From the NCBI RefSeq assembly GCF_000801105.2, contig NW_026615345.1, forward strand, positions 1-64,000: 64,000 nucleotides of DNA, written 5' to 3'. Origin of the DNA: Raphanus sativus (lineage: Eukaryota; Streptophyta; Magnoliopsida; Brassicales; Brassicaceae). Made by a program: the position numbers and the translations under genes. The notes under the pieces are model-generated. The model did no database searches and was not told the DNA's origin. It worked only from the letters and a program-made list of their open reading frames with translations. Shown here one piece after another: positions 29,551 to 42,501 of the stretch; within the stretch, counting starts at the first letter, position 1; each line of letters begins with the position of its first letter.

Positions 29551-32500
29551 CATGAGATTTATTCAACTTCCTGGTTATTCTCCACTGATTAGTGGTTCCA
29601 AATAAAGCTTCTTAGATCGTGGTTCATCCTGGTTTGATAAGAATCATGAAGATATTGCCATATGTCCGAACAGGCTAATCTGGAATCATCTGGATAGAAA
29701 GTGGGATATCTTCTTACTCACAACTCCTATGAGATTTATTCAACTTCCTGGTTATTCTCCACTGATTAGTGGTTCCAAATAAAGCTTCTTAGATCGTGGT
29801 TCATCCTGGTTTGATAAGAATCATGAAGATATTGCCATATGTCCGAACAGGCTAATCTGGAATCATCTGGATAGAAAGTGGGATATCTTCTTACTCACAA
29901 CTCCTATGAGATTTATTCAACTTCCTGGTTATTCTCCACTGATTAGTGGTTCCAAATAAAGCTTCTTAGATCGTGGTTCATCCTGGTTTGATAAGAATCA
30001 TGAAGATATTGCCATATGTCCGAACAGGCTAATCTGGAATCATCTGGATAGAAAGTGGGATATCTTCTTACTCACAACTCCTATGAGATTTATTCAACTT
30101 CCTGGTTATTCTCCACTGATTAGTGGTTCCAAATAAAGCTTCTTAGATCGTGGTTCATCCTGGTTTGATAAGAATCATGAAGATATTGCCATATGTCCGA
30201 ACAGGCTAATCTGGAATCATCTGGATAGAAAGTGGGATATCTTCTTACTCACAACTCCTATGAGATTTATTCAACTTCCTGGTTATTCTCCACTGATTAG
30301 TGGTTCCAAATAAAGCTTCTTAGATCGTGGTTCATCCTGGTTTGATAAGAATCATGAAGATATTGCCATATGTCCGAACAGGCTAATCTGGAATCATCTG
30401 GATAGAAAGTGGGATATCTTCTTACTCACAACTCCTATGAGATTTATTCAACTTCCTGGTTATTCTCCACTGATTAGTGGTTCCAAATAAAGCTTCTTAG
30501 ATCGTGGTTCATCCTGGTTTGATAAGAATCATGAAGATATTGCCATATGTCCGAACAGGCTAATCTGGAATCATCTGGATAGAAAGTGGGATATCTTCTT
30601 ACTCACAACTCCTATGAGATTTATTCAACTTCCTGGTTATTCTCCACTGATTAGTGGTTCCAAATAAAGCTTCTTAGATCGTGGTTCATCCTGGTTTGAT
30701 AAGAATCATGAAGATATTGCCATATGTCCGAACAGGCTAATCTGGAATCATCTGGATAGAAAGTGGGATATCTTCTTACTCACAACTCCTATGAGATTTA
30801 TTCAACTTCCTGGTTATTCTCCACTGATTAGTGGTTCCAAATAAAGCTTCTTAGATCGTGGTTCATCCTGGTTTGATAAGAATCATGAAGATATTGCCAT
30901 ATGTCCGAACAGGCTAATCTGGAATCATCTGGATAGAAAGTGGGATATCTTCTTACTCACAACTCCTATGAGATTTATTCAACTTCCTGGTTATTCTCCA
31001 CTGATTAGTGGTTCCAAATAAAGCTTCTTAGATCGTGGTTCATCCTGGTTTGATAAGAATCATGAAGATATTGCCATATGTCCGAACAGGCTAATCTGGA
31101 ATCATCTGGATAGAAAGTGGGATATCTTCTTACTCACAACTCCTATGAGATTTATTCAACTTCCTGGTTATTCTCCACTGATTAGTGGTTCCAAATAAAG
31201 CTTCTTAGATCGTGGTTCATCCTGGTTTGATAAGAATCATGAAGATATTGCCATATGTCCGAACAGGCTAATCTGGAATCATCTGGATAGAAAGTGGGAT
31301 ATCTTCTTACTCACAACTCCTATGAGATTTATTCAACTTCCTGGTTATTCTCCACTGATTAGTGGTTCCAAATAAAGCTTCTTAGATCGTGGTTCATCCT
31401 GGTTTGATAAGAATCATGAAGATATTGCCATATGTCCGAACAGGCTAATCTGGAATCATCTGGATAGAAAGTGGGATATCTTCTTACTCACAACTCCTAT
31501 GAGATTTATTCAACTTCCTGGTTATTCTCCACTGATTAGTGGTTCCAAATAAAGCTTCTTAGATCGTGGTTCATCCTGGTTTGATAAGAATCATGAAGAT
31601 ATTGCCATATGTCCGAACAGGCTAATCTGGAATCATCTGGATAGAAAGTGGGATATCTTCTTACTCACAACTCCTATGAGATTTATTCAACTTCCTGGTT
31701 ATTCTCCACTGATTAGTGGTTCCAAATAAAGCTTCTTAGATCGTGGTTCATCCTGGTTTGATAAGAATCATGAAGATATTGCCATATGTCCGAACAGGCT
31801 AATCTGGAATCATCTGGATAGAAAGTGGGATATCTTCTTACTCACAACTCCTATGAGATTTATTCAACTTCCTGGTTATTCTCCACTGATTAGTGGTTCC
31901 AAATAAAGCTTCTTAGATCGTGGTTCATCCTGGTTTGATAAGAATCATGAAGATATTGCCATATGTCCGAACAGGCTAATCTGGAATCATCTGGATAGAA
32001 AGTGGGATATCTTCTTACTCACAACTCCTATGAGATTTATTCAACTTCCTGGTTATTCTCCACTGATTAGTGGTTCCAAATAAAGCTTCTTAGATCGTGG
32101 TTCATCCTGGTTTGATAAGAATCATGAAGATATTGCCATATGTCCGAACAGGCTAATCTGGAATCATCTGGATAGAAAGTGGGATATCTTCTTACTCACA
32201 ACTCCTATGAGATTTATTCAACTTCCTGGTTATTCTCCACTGATTAGTGGTTCCAAATAAAGCTTCTTAGATCGTGGTTCATCCTGGTTTGATAAGAATC
32301 ATGAAGATATTGCCATATGTCCGAACAGGCTAATCTGGAATCATCTGGATAGAAAGTGGGATATCTTCTTACTCACAACTCCTATGAGATTTATTCAACT
32401 TCCTGGTTATTCTCCACTGATTAGTGGTTCCAAATAAAGCTTCTTAGATCGTGGTTCATCCTGGTTTGATAAGAATCATGAAGATATTGCCATATGTCCG

Positions 32501-35468
32501 AACAGGCTAATCTGGAATCATCTGGATAGAAAGTGGGATATCTTCTTACTCACAACTCCTATGAGATTTATTCAACTTCCTGGTTATTCTCCACTGATTA
32601 GTGGTTCCAAATAAAGCTTCTTAGATCGTGGTTCATCCTGGTTTGATAAGAATCATGAAGATATTGCCATATGTCCGAACAGGCTAATCTGGAATCATCT
32701 GGATAGAAAGTGGGATATCTTCTTACTCACAACTCCTATGAGATTTATTCAACTTCCTGGTTATTCTCCACTGATTAGTGGTTCCAAATAAAGCTTCTTA
32801 GATCGTGGTTCATCCTGGTTTGATAAGAATCATGAAGATATTGCCATATGTCCGAACAGGCTAATCTGGAATCATCTGGATAGAAAGTGGGATATCTTCT
32901 TACTCACAACTCCTATGAGATTTATTCAACTTCCTGGTTATTCTCCACTGATTAGTGGTTCCAAATAAAGCTTCTTAGATCGTGGTTCATCCTGGTTTGA
33001 TAAGAATCATGAAGATATTGCCATATGTCCGAACAGGCTAATCTGGAATCATCTGGATAGAAAGTGGGATATCTTCTTACTCACAACTCCTATGAGATTT
33101 ATTCAACTTCCTGGTTATTCTCCACTGATTAGTGGTTCCAAATAAAGCTTCTTAGATCGTGGTTCATCCTGGTTTGATAAGAATCATGAAGATATTGCCA
33201 TATGTCCGAACAGGCTAATCTGGAATCATCTGGATAGAAAGTGGGATATCTTCTTACTCACAACTCCTATGAGATTTATTCAACTTCCTGGTTATTCTCC
33301 ACTGATTAGTGGTTCCAAATAAAGCTTCTTAGATCGTGGTTCATCCTGGTTTGATAAGAATCATGAAGATATTGCCATATGTCCGAACAGGCTAATCTGG
33401 AATCATCTGGATAGAAAGTGGGATATCTTCTTACTCACAACTCCTATGAGATTTATTCAACTTCCTGGTTATTCTCCACTGATTAGTGGTTCCAAATAAA
33501 GCTTCTTAGATCGTGGTTCATCCTGGTTTGATAAGAATCATGAAGATATTGCCATATGTCCGAACAGGCTAATCTGGAATCATCTGGATAGAAAGTGGGA
33601 TATCTTCTTACTCACAACTCCTATGAGATTTATTCAACTTCCTGGTTATTCTCCACTGATTAGTGGTTCCAAATAAAGCTTCTTAGATCGTGGTTCATCC
33701 TGGTTTGATAAGAATCATGAAGATATTGCCATATGTCCGAACAGGCTAATCTGGAATCATCTGGATAGAAAGTGGGATATCTTCTTACTCACAACTCCTA
33801 TGAGATTTATTCAACTTCCTGGTTATTCTCCACTGATTAGTGGTTCCAAATAAAGCTTCTTAGATCGTGGTTCATCCTGGTTTGATAAGAATCATGAAGA
33901 TATTGCCATATGTCCGAACAGGCTAATCTGGAATCATCTGGATAGAAAGTGGGATATCTTCTTACTCACAACTCCTATGAGATTTATTCAACTTCCTGGT
34001 TATTCTCCACTGATTAGTGGTTCCAAATAAAGCTTCTTAGATCGTGGTTCATCCTGGTTTGATAAGAATCATGAAGATATTGCCATATGTCCGAACAGGC
34101 TAATCTGGAATCATCTGGATAGAAAGTGGGATATCTTCTTACTCACAACTCCTATGAGATTTATTCAACTTCCTGGTTATTCTCCACTGATTAGTGGTTC
34201 CAAATAAAGCTTCTTAGATCGTGGTTCATCCTGGTTTGATAAGAATCATGAAGATATTGCCATATGTCCGAACAGGCTAATCTGGAATCATCTGGATAGA
34301 AAGTGGGATATCTTCTTACTCACAACTCCTATGAGATTTATTCAACTTCCTGGTTATTCTCCACTGATTAGTGGTTCCAAATAAAGCTTCTTAGATCGTG
34401 GTTCATCCTGGTTTGATAAGAATCATGAAGATATTGCCATATGTCCGAACAGGCTAATCTGGAATCATCTGGATAGAAAGTGGGATATCTTCTTACTCAC
34501 AACTCCTATGAGATTTATTCAACTTCCTGGTTATTCTCCACTGATTAGTGGTTCCAAATAAAGCTTCTTAGATCGTGGTTCATCCTGGTTTGATAAGAAT
34601 CATGAAGATATTGCCATATGTCCGAACAGGCTAATCTGGAATCATCTGGATAGAAAGTGGGATATCTTCTTACTCACAACTCCTATGAGATTTATTCAAC
34701 TTCCTGGTTATTCTCCACTGATTAGTGGTTCCAAATAAAGCTTCTTAGATCGTGGTTCATCCTGGTTTGATAAGAATCATGAAGATATTGCCATATGTCC
34801 GAACAGGCTAATCTGGAATCATCTGGATAGAAAGTGGGATATCTTCTTACTCACAACTCCTATGAGATTTATTCAACTTCCTGGTTATTCTCCACTGATT
34901 AGTGGTTCCAAATAAAGCTTCTTAGATCGTGGTTCATCCTGGTTTGATAAGAATCATGAAGATATTGCCATATGTCCGAACAGGCTAATCTGGAATCATC
35001 TGGATAGAAAGTGGGATATCTTCTTACTCACAACTCCTATGAGATTTATTCAACTTCCTGGTTATTCTCCACTGATTAGTGGTTCCAAATAAAGCTTCTT
35101 AGATCGTGGTTCATCCTGGTTTGATAAGAATCATGAAGATATTGCCATATGTCCGAACAGGCTAATCTGGAATCATCTGGATAGAAAGTGGGATATCTTC
35201 TTACTCACAACTCCTATGAGATTTATTCAACTTCCTGGTTATTCTCCACTGATTAGTGGTTCCAAATAAAGCTTCTTAGATCGTGGTTCATCCTGGTTTG
35301 ATAAGAATCATGAAGATATTGCCATATGTCCGAACAGGCTAATCTGGAATCATCTGGATAGAAAGTGGGATATCTTCTTACTCACAACTCCTATGAGATT
35401 TATTCAACTTCCTGGTTATTCTCCACTGATTAGTGGTTCCAAATAAAGCTTCTTAGATCGTGGTTCAT
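29551..35468 (+). repeat. Main 177-bp satellite array, 33 full monomers plus a partial
   Basis: The GAGATTTATT phase marker occurs at 29554, 29731, 29908, 30085 and onward to 35395, exactly 33 x 177 bp. No substitution or indel between monomers was found by eye, apart from the first bases at the Copia-4 junction. Each monomer has one HindIII site (AAGCTT). The array ends inside a monomer at the Gypsy-1 insertion (TSD TTCAT, 35464-35468). Monomer length and the retrotransposon setting fit a centromeric satellite; that role is inferred. The sequence is not the Arabidopsis thaliana 178-bp repeat as I know it. Confidence 0.97.
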
Positions 35469-36230
35469 TGATGCAACCAAGCCTAGACTTGCTGAAGGAT
35501 TGGCGACAGATGAGCTGAACCAGCTCACTGATACTGATGAGGAGACAAGTGAGCTAAACCAGCTGAGTGAGACTGAGGAGAAGCAGGATGAGCTGAACAC
35601 TGATGGGGAGCTGAACACTGATTGCAAGATGGACCGAGACCCATTCTCCTTTCCTAGTGGGCCAATCACTCGATCACAAACCAGGAAATTGAAGGAAGCA
35701 ATTGTTGGTTTGGTTTGCTTCAAACCAAACTCGAATTCAATCAAAGATCAAGACCAAATCGAAGTCAAGATATTCAACTATTCAGTCTTTAGTCTTGCCT
35801 AAGTTTTCTACAAGTTTTAAGTATGAGTTTATGTTTTCAATAAGTCAAAAACGTGTTCTTTGTTCTACATAAACCCTATGTCGATTTCTAATAAGATTCA
35901 TTCACTCTTTTTATCAAAAATCTCTAAAACTGTGAATCCTTTGTTCATCTTTGAACATTGTTTGCTTAGGAGTAAAATCCTCTGCTCTTTGCTTGTTGAT
36001 CACGTCCGAGCGGTGCCCTGCTCGATCACAAGCACATCGAACAAGTGTTTGATCTCCCATCGATCTCACACTGAAGTATCATCAACCATCTCTACCTTCA
36101 TCCATAAACCATCTCCCATCTATCCTCATTATCCATAGAAACCATTGTTCTATCCATCCCAACGAACCCATAAACCAAATCACCCTCAAGGATCATAAAA
36201 AGGGAATCAAAACCAAGTAGGGTTTCATTA
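35469..36230 (+). repeat. Gypsy-1 5' LTR
   Basis: Starts TGATGCAACC and ends TTTCATTA. It carries an orphan copy of the final ~111 pol codons (to about 35802) followed by the non-coding part. It differs from the 3' LTR by one A in a homopolymer and about one substitution. Confidence 0.92.
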
Positions 36231-36675
36231 AGTGGTATCAGAGCAGATTTGAGGGCTACTGATTGGGGTTTGTTCTCGATTTCTTTCTTCTCTTTTGGGA
36301 ACCTTATTTGATTCATCAATACTCTCTATACTCTTCTCTGTCTATCTAAAAGTGCGAGGGGGCCGACCAGATAAAAATATAATAAGATCAAAGTATCTAA
36401 GGCTGAAGAGAAATCCAGCCAGACTGAAGAGAAATCCAGTCTCTGGTGGTAAAGCTCCTTGCGATCTAAATCTCTTAATACTGTCTATCTTTCTTCTTTT
36501 GGGGTAGGGGATTTGTTCTGAAAGTTTGAACCTTGATCACTGCTGAGCTATTGGATTCACAGAGTTTGTTCACTACCAACACTTGAAAGAAACACTTGAG
36601 AGAAAACACCAGTGAGGCTTCGGCTATCTATACTTGTCTACTTACTTTTCTTGTTGAGTTTCTTAACAGGAAGCC
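36231..36675 (+). other. Gypsy-1 primer site and leader with twin hairpins
   Basis: Primer site at 36233-36244. At 36401-36420 and 36422-36441 lie two adjacent 20-nt units with the same 10-nt loop AAGAGAAATC but different arms: GGCTG/CAGCC in the first, GACTG/CAGTC in the second. The gag ATG follows at 36676. Confidence 0.75.
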
Positions 36676-39600
36676 ATGTCTGAAAGTGACCAGGAACGAG
36701 AGGGGAGACCAGCAGCTAGACTAGATAAAACTCAAATGGAAGCTTTGATAGCTACTCTTATGAACGAGATGGATAAAAAACTTGAATTTGCTGGGATTAC
36801 CCGTTCTACTAATGATGTTTTGGGTAATACTTCACAGGTTAGGAGAGCAGCTAGAGAGAAGAGGAGAGGAAAGCGACCTGCAGTAGCTAATGATCTAGAC
36901 TCCTCCTCTGGTCGTAGCACGGATGAAGATCGATCAGAAAGATCCATCAGGACAGGACGAGCAGCTTCTCAAACCAGGTCAGACCGTGCAATGTCTCAAA
37001 ATAGACATACCACCCGTCGAGCACCAAGAGACAGACCTGATGACCGTCTTGGAAACCTTAAGCTCCGGATACCTGTCTTTGGAGGCACTAGCAACCCTGA
37101 TGACTATCTTGATTGGGAGAAGAAGATTGAATTGGTGTTTGACTGCCAAGATTATTCGGAGAAGAAGAAGGTAAGGCTTGCTGTAACTGAGTTCAATGGT
37201 TATGCCTTGCATTGGTGGGATCAGATTGTTACTACAAGAAGGAGGACTGGAGAAGCACAAGTTGCATCCTGGTATGAACTCAAGACTCTTATGAAGAAAC
37301 GTTTTGTGCCAAGTTATTATGGGAAAGAGGTGCATCAAAAACTCAGGAGACTTACCCAAGGCACGAGGGGAGTAGAAGAATACTATCAAGAGATGGAAAC
37401 TCTTATGCTTAAGGGTGGAGTAGCTGAATCAGCTGAGGCTACTATGGCACGTTTCCAGGCTGGGTTGAGCAGAGACATTCAGGATCGCATAGAGTTGTAT
37501 GAGTATGAGGATATCTTTGAGTTGTTACACAAGTCCATCCTTATAGAACAACAGCTAAAGAGGAAGAACCCAACCAAGGGCTCCTATGGCAACAACTACA
37601 AGCCGACCACTACCAAAGAAGAGAAACCATGGATGAAGAAGGAAGATCTCAAGGGAAGTCAGCAGGATGATAAGGGAAAATCAACCACCACGAGATCCAG
37701 AGATGTGAAGTGTTTCAAGTGCCATGGCATTGGGCATTATGCCAATGAGTGTACTAACAAGAAAGTCATGATCCTCTTAGACAATGGTGAAATCGTTTCA
37801 GAAGAAGAACCAGCTGTTGCATCAGAGGAAGAACAGATTGATTATCCAGTTAACGGACAGCTTCTGGTTGCAAGAAGATCTCTTCAAGTCCAGTTCAAAC
37901 CAGAGGAGACTGATCAAAGAGAAAATCTCTTCCACACTCGCTGCACAGTCTATGACAAGGTCTGTAGTTTGGTTATTGATGGTGGGAGTTGTACCAACGT
38001 TGCAAGTGAGGCGCTTGTGGAAAAGCTTGGGTTGAAGACTGGAAAGCATCCTAGGCCGTATCTACTTCAGTGGTTGAATGATCAAGGGGAACTGAAGGTG
38101 ACTGAGCAAGTAATGGTCCCTATTACTATTGGGAGGTACCAAGATGAGATTGTTTGTGATGTCCTACCTATGGACACAAGTCACATCCTGCTAGGAAGGC
38201 CATGGCAATATGACAAAAAGGTGATTCATGATGGCTTTACTAATCGCCACTCATTCACTCACAGAGACAAGAAGATTGTTCTTGCTCCTCTCTCACCACA
38301 AGAAGTACACCATGATCAAGTCCAACTCAAACTTAGGAGGAAAGAAGACAAGGACAAGGTACCAGCATCAGAGAAACAAACAAAAGGTATTCTTCTAAGT
38401 GCTAAATCTAGTGATCTCCGGAAAGCAGCACACTTGAACCAATCTATGATCTTGTTTGTTTTTAAGGGAGCTTTACTAACTTTTTCTGACATTGCACCGG
38501 AGTTACCGAGTGATTTTGAGTTCATATTACAGGACTATGGAGATGTGTTTCCAGAAGAGAGTCCAAGTGGTTTGCCTCCACTCCGAGGGATTGAACACCA
38601 GATAGACTTAGTTCCAGGAGCCTCCTTGCCCAACAGGCCTGCTTACCGAACTAACCCTGATGAAACTAAAGAGCTGCAAAGACAAGTTGATGAGCTGATG
38701 GAGAAGGGTCACATCCGAGAGAGTATGAGCCCATGTGCAGTACCTGTGTTGTTGGTGCCAAAGAAAGATGGAAGCTGGCGCATGTGTGTGGACTGCAGAG
38801 CCATCAACAACATCACGGTAAAGTATAGACATCCTATCCCTAGACTTGACGACATGCTTGATGAACTTCATGGTTCTTGCATCTTTTCTAAAGTAGATTT
38901 GAAAAGTGGATATCATCAGATTAGGATGAAAGAAGGTGATGAATGGAAGACTGCCTTTAAAACAAAACATGGCTTGTATGAATGGCTTGTTATGCCTTTT
39001 GGCTTAACCAATGCACCTAGCACTTTTATGAGACTAATGAATCATGTTTTGAGAGCTTTCATAGGTCGCTTTGTAGTAGTTTACTTCGATGATATTCTGA
39101 TCTATAGCAAAAGCTTGACTGAACATGTTGATCATGTGAAATCTGTTCTAGAAGTGCTTAGGAAGGAGTCTCTGTTTGCTAACTTTAAAAAGTGTATTTT
39201 TGGAACAGATCACCTTGTGTTTTTAGGTTTTGTTGTTTCAGCACAAGGAATCAGAGTTGACGAGGAGAAGGTGAAAGCAATAAAAGAATGGCCTATTCCA
39301 ACCAGTGTAAGTGAGGTGAGGAGTTTTCATGGGTTGGCTGGATTCTACAGGCGTTTTGTTAGGGATTTCAGCACCATTGCTGCCCCTCTCACTGAGATTA
39401 TCAAGAAAAATGTGGGATTCCAGTGGAGGAAAGAACAAGAAGAGGCATTCCAAACTTTGAAAGGGAAGTTGACCAATGCACCTTTGTTAGCTCTTCCTGA
39501 TTTTTCTAAGACTTTTGAAATCGAGTGTGATGCTTCTGGTGTAGGTATTGGAGCTGTTTTGATGCAGGAGAAGAAACCAATTGCTTACTTCAGTGAGAAA

Positions 39601-40736
39601 TTAGGAGGAGCCATGCTGAATTATCCTACTTATGATAAGGAACTCTATGCACTCATCCGAGCTCTAGAAACTTGGCAGCACTACCTTTGGCCAAAAGAAT
39701 TTGTGATCCACACTGATCATGAGTCTCTCAAACACTTGAAAGGACAGCACAAGCTCAACAAAAGGCACGCAAGATGGGTAGAGTTCCTTGAAACCTTTCC
39801 TTATGTTATTCACTTCAAACAAGGTAAGGAAAACATTGTTGCTGATGCTTTGTCTAGAAGATACACTTTGTTTTCATCCATGGAAGCTAAGTTGTTAGGT
39901 TTTGAGCAGATTAAGTCTTACTATGTTGATGATTCTGACTTCGGAGATATTTTTAGAGAGTGTGAAACACATCCAAGTGGAGATTACTATCAAACTGATG
40001 GTTTCTTGTTCTTTAAAAATCGTTTGTGTCTTCCTAATAGTTCTTTGAGAGAAATGTATGTCAGGGAAGCTCATGGAGGAGGACTCATGGGACATTTTGG
40101 AGTTGCAAAGACTTATAGCACCTTGAAAGAACACTTCTACTGGCCAAGCATGAAGAAAGATGTAGAGAAGATCTGCAACAAGTGTGTTGTTTGCATCCAA
40201 GCCAAAACCAAAGCACGACCACAAGGTTTGTATACTCCTCTTCCTATTCCTAGTGCACCTTGGGTTGACATATCTATGGACTTTGTTCTTGGATTGCCTA
40301 GGACTAGAAAGGGTCGAGACTCCATCTTTGTTGTAGTGGATAGGTTTTCCAAAATGGCTCATTTCATACCTGGTCATCAAACTGACAATGCTGTGAAAGT
40401 TGCTGAATTGTTCTTTAGAGAAGTAGTACGTTTGCATGGCATGCCTAGAACCATTGTGTCTGATAGGGATACTAAATTCTTGAGCCACTTCTGGAAAACT
40501 TTGTGGTCTAAGTTAGGCACCAAGCTTTTGTTTTCTACTACTTGCCATCCTCAAACTGATGGGCAAACTGAAGTAGTTAATAGATCCTTGTCTACTATCT
40601 TGCGAACTGTTGTTAAAAAGAACCTTAAGTCTTGGGAGGATTGTTTACCTCATGTTGAGTTTGCATACAACCATTCTGTTCATAGAGCTACTAAGTTTTC
40701 TCCTTTCCAGGTTGTGTATGGTTTTAATCCTCTAAC
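36676..40736 (+). pseudogene. Gypsy-1 Gag-Pol polyprotein, 5' part (gag to integrase core)
   Basis: The frame is open from ATG 36676 to the NA-2 insertion. Domains are: gag core [10 protein letters not shown]...WEKKIELVF (~125-240); knuckle [14 protein letters not shown] (~345); protease VIDGGSCTN (~432); RT with YFDDILIYS (~802); RNase [10 protein letters not shown] (~946); integrase zinc finger [10 protein letters not shown]...CVVC (~1132); and catalytic core [19 protein letters not shown] and [13 protein letters not shown] (~1197-1300). The frame itself has no stop or frameshift before 40736; beyond it an artefactual extension reads into the NA-2 LTR to 40987. The gene is inactivated by insertion only. 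By family knowledge the product would form particles and integrate cDNA, here presumably with a centromere preference. Confidence 0.93.
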
Positions 40737-41464
40737 TGTTAGAATGAAGAAGGAAGAAGCAGTAGCTAAGAGTGATCAAGGCGACTTGTGCAAAGTTGGT
40801 GCAAAAGAAATAATGCCCAAAGTATGCACAAGGAAGATCATGAATCAAACACTGTCCGGATCATGCTCTGAATCACCAAGAGGGGAATGTGCAAGATCAG
40901 TATCAAGATCAAGAGTGTGCATTATCAGGGCAATGATCATGTTGGTGCAAAGTCAGGGAGTTCCTGTCGAAACACTTGAGAAGTGTTAAAGAAGAGTTGG
41001 CGCCAAGCTACATGTTTGAATTCAAAAGAGATCACATGCTGCCTTAGCCAAAGAGCTGTTATGAGAGGTCACTCTCACTCATGCTGAACGTGCCTGTCTC
41101 TCTCTCCAGCCTGCTCTGACTCTGATTTCCCTTAATTATTATTAGTTTAATGTATCTGTCCTTTAGTAATTGTTTAATACATTGCAAGGTCTGTCTTTGG
41201 CTATATAACAGCCTATTGTAATCACTTTGTAACTTAAGCAAAGAGGAGTCCTCTTACTTCACCATTCTGGTCACTCTTGTTTTCTTATTCTCCTGGTTAC
41301 TCACGGATTCATTACTCCTCATACTCAAACAATTCTCCAAATACTCACTTACTCTCCATTACTCTCTCTTTGATTCTCACAGAAACTCTTATTCTCTCCA
41401 TCACTAAACTCTCTCATACTCTGTTACTTCATCATTCTCACATCATATTCTCTCAATTCTCACA
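40737..41464 (+). repeat. NA-2 5' LTR
   Basis: TGTTAGAATG to TCTCACA. It has TGCAAAG-type words near 40793 and 40950, a GGCGCC box near 41000 and a TATATAA box near 41203. An apparent coding extension from Gypsy-1 ends within it at 40987 and is artefactual. Confidence 0.92.
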
Positions 41465-41748
41465 TGGTATCAGAGCTCCAAGCTCTTGAGAACCTATAAA
41501 GCTTCCGCAAATCATTTCTGTTTCATATTTTTCTCTAAAACTCTGTTTCTGTTCATCCTTGTATCTTCTGGTCTAAAGCTGTTCCAGGAGGGAATAGACT
41601 CACCAGAACTCAAGATAAAGGAGAACTTTAGTTTCTGGAACTCAAGAAGGCTCTAGCTCAGTCCAGCAAGCCTCATCAAAGTCCAGTTTCATTTCTCTGT
41701 TCTTGCAAAACTAGTGGTTTCTCTTTAGTATCCACTGGTCCAAAACTC
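41465..41748 (+). other. NA-2 primer site and leader
   Basis: Primer site TGGTATCAGAGC at 41465-41476, then a 272-nt leader without repeats that I can see. Confidence 0.8.
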
Positions 41749-42501
41749 TTGAAGATGGATAAACCAAGAAACCTGGCGATTTCTGTGGTGTTCAAGGGGT
41801 CAAATTACCTTCACTGGTCCAGGCTGATGAAGACAGCACTTGGAGGGCGTGGATTGTGGGAGCACTGTGTACAAGAAGCTCCAAAGCAAACCGGCAGCAA
41901 ATGGAAGCAAGAAGACCTCCTGGTCTTGTCTGTTCTCCAAAGCTGTCTCTCAGATCCTATTTTGGAATCTTATGCATACTGTGAGAGTTCTAAGGAGCTT
42001 TGGGAGACTCTCTACAAGGTGTATGGCCACTCATCCAACCTCACAAGAGTGTATGAGCTCAAGAAGGCTGTAAACAACCTGTCTCAGGAGGAGATGGAGT
42101 TTACTGACCATTTTGGCAAATTTAATTCTCTGTGGGGTGAGCTTGAGTCATTGAGGCCTTCTACAACAGATCCAACCATCATCCTTGAAAGAAGAGAGCA
42201 AGACAAGGTGTTTGGGCTTCTTCTTACCCTTAGCCCAATGTACACTGACCTCATTAAGCACATATTGAGGTCAGAGAAGCTTCCCACTCTGGATGAAGTG
42301 TGCTCTCAAGTCCAAAAGGAGTTTGGCTCACACGGCTTGTTTGGAGGAAAGGAGTCTCTTTCACTGTCAAACCAAGCATCCGCCAAGTACAAGAAGTCAG
42401 AGGAAGGAGGACTCAAGTGTGAGCACTGTCAGCGTGAAGGGCACATCAAGGAGAAGTGTTGGGATCTTAACCCACACCTCAAACCTGCCAAGTTCAGATG
42501 A
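41749..42501 (+). CDS. NA-2 Gag (250 aa), complete and stand-alone
   Basis: Copia-type gag with no pol behind it. It starts MKMDKPRNLAISVVFKG, aligning with gag starts of Copia-2 and Copia-4 (VALKGGTNYLLWSRL-type block). The UBN2-like core spans ~50-190 (EDLLVLSVLQSCL, SRVYEL-type helix region, LLLTLSPMYTDLIKHIL), and it ends with the zinc knuckle CEHCQREGHIKEKCW (~225) and LNPHLKPAKFR, then TGA. The stop falls right after the knuckle, exactly where the autonomous elements continue into the protease linker. The frame is undamaged, which suggests that a capsid-nucleocapsid protein without protease may be kept functional. It could assemble or co-assemble into particles supplied with pol by a helper; this is inference. 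Confidence 0.88.
   Translation: MKMDKPRNLAISVVFKGSNYLHWSRLMKTALGGRGLWEHCVQEAPKQTGSKWKQEDLLVLSVLQSCLSDPILESYAYCESSKELWETLYKVYGHSSNLTRVYELKKAVNNLSQEEMEFTDHFGKFNSLWGELESLRPSTTDPTIILERREQDKVFGLLLTLSPMYTDLIKHILRSEKLPTLDEVCSQVQKEFGSHGLFGGKESLSLSNQASAKYKKSEEGGLKCEHCQREGHIKEKCWDLNPHLKPAKFR

Noticed and set aside
29551..29727. Identity with the Arabidopsis thaliana 178-bp centromere repeat
   Set aside because: Length is similar, but the sequence does not match the repeat as I know it apart from short words such as AAGCTT and CATATG.
29551..35468. CRISPR-like direct repeat array
   Set aside because: The unit is 177 bp, repeats without spacers, and is flanked by plant retrotransposons. It is a satellite.
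35500..35802. Independent 100-codon gene at the array edge
   Set aside because: It duplicates the pol tail at 45167-45469 and lies in the Gypsy-1 5' LTR.
40737..40989. End of the Gypsy-1 polyprotein at 40989
   Set aside because: These codons are NA-2 LTR sequence. The same peptide occurs in the 3' LTR at 43996-44248, and true pol resumes at 44728.
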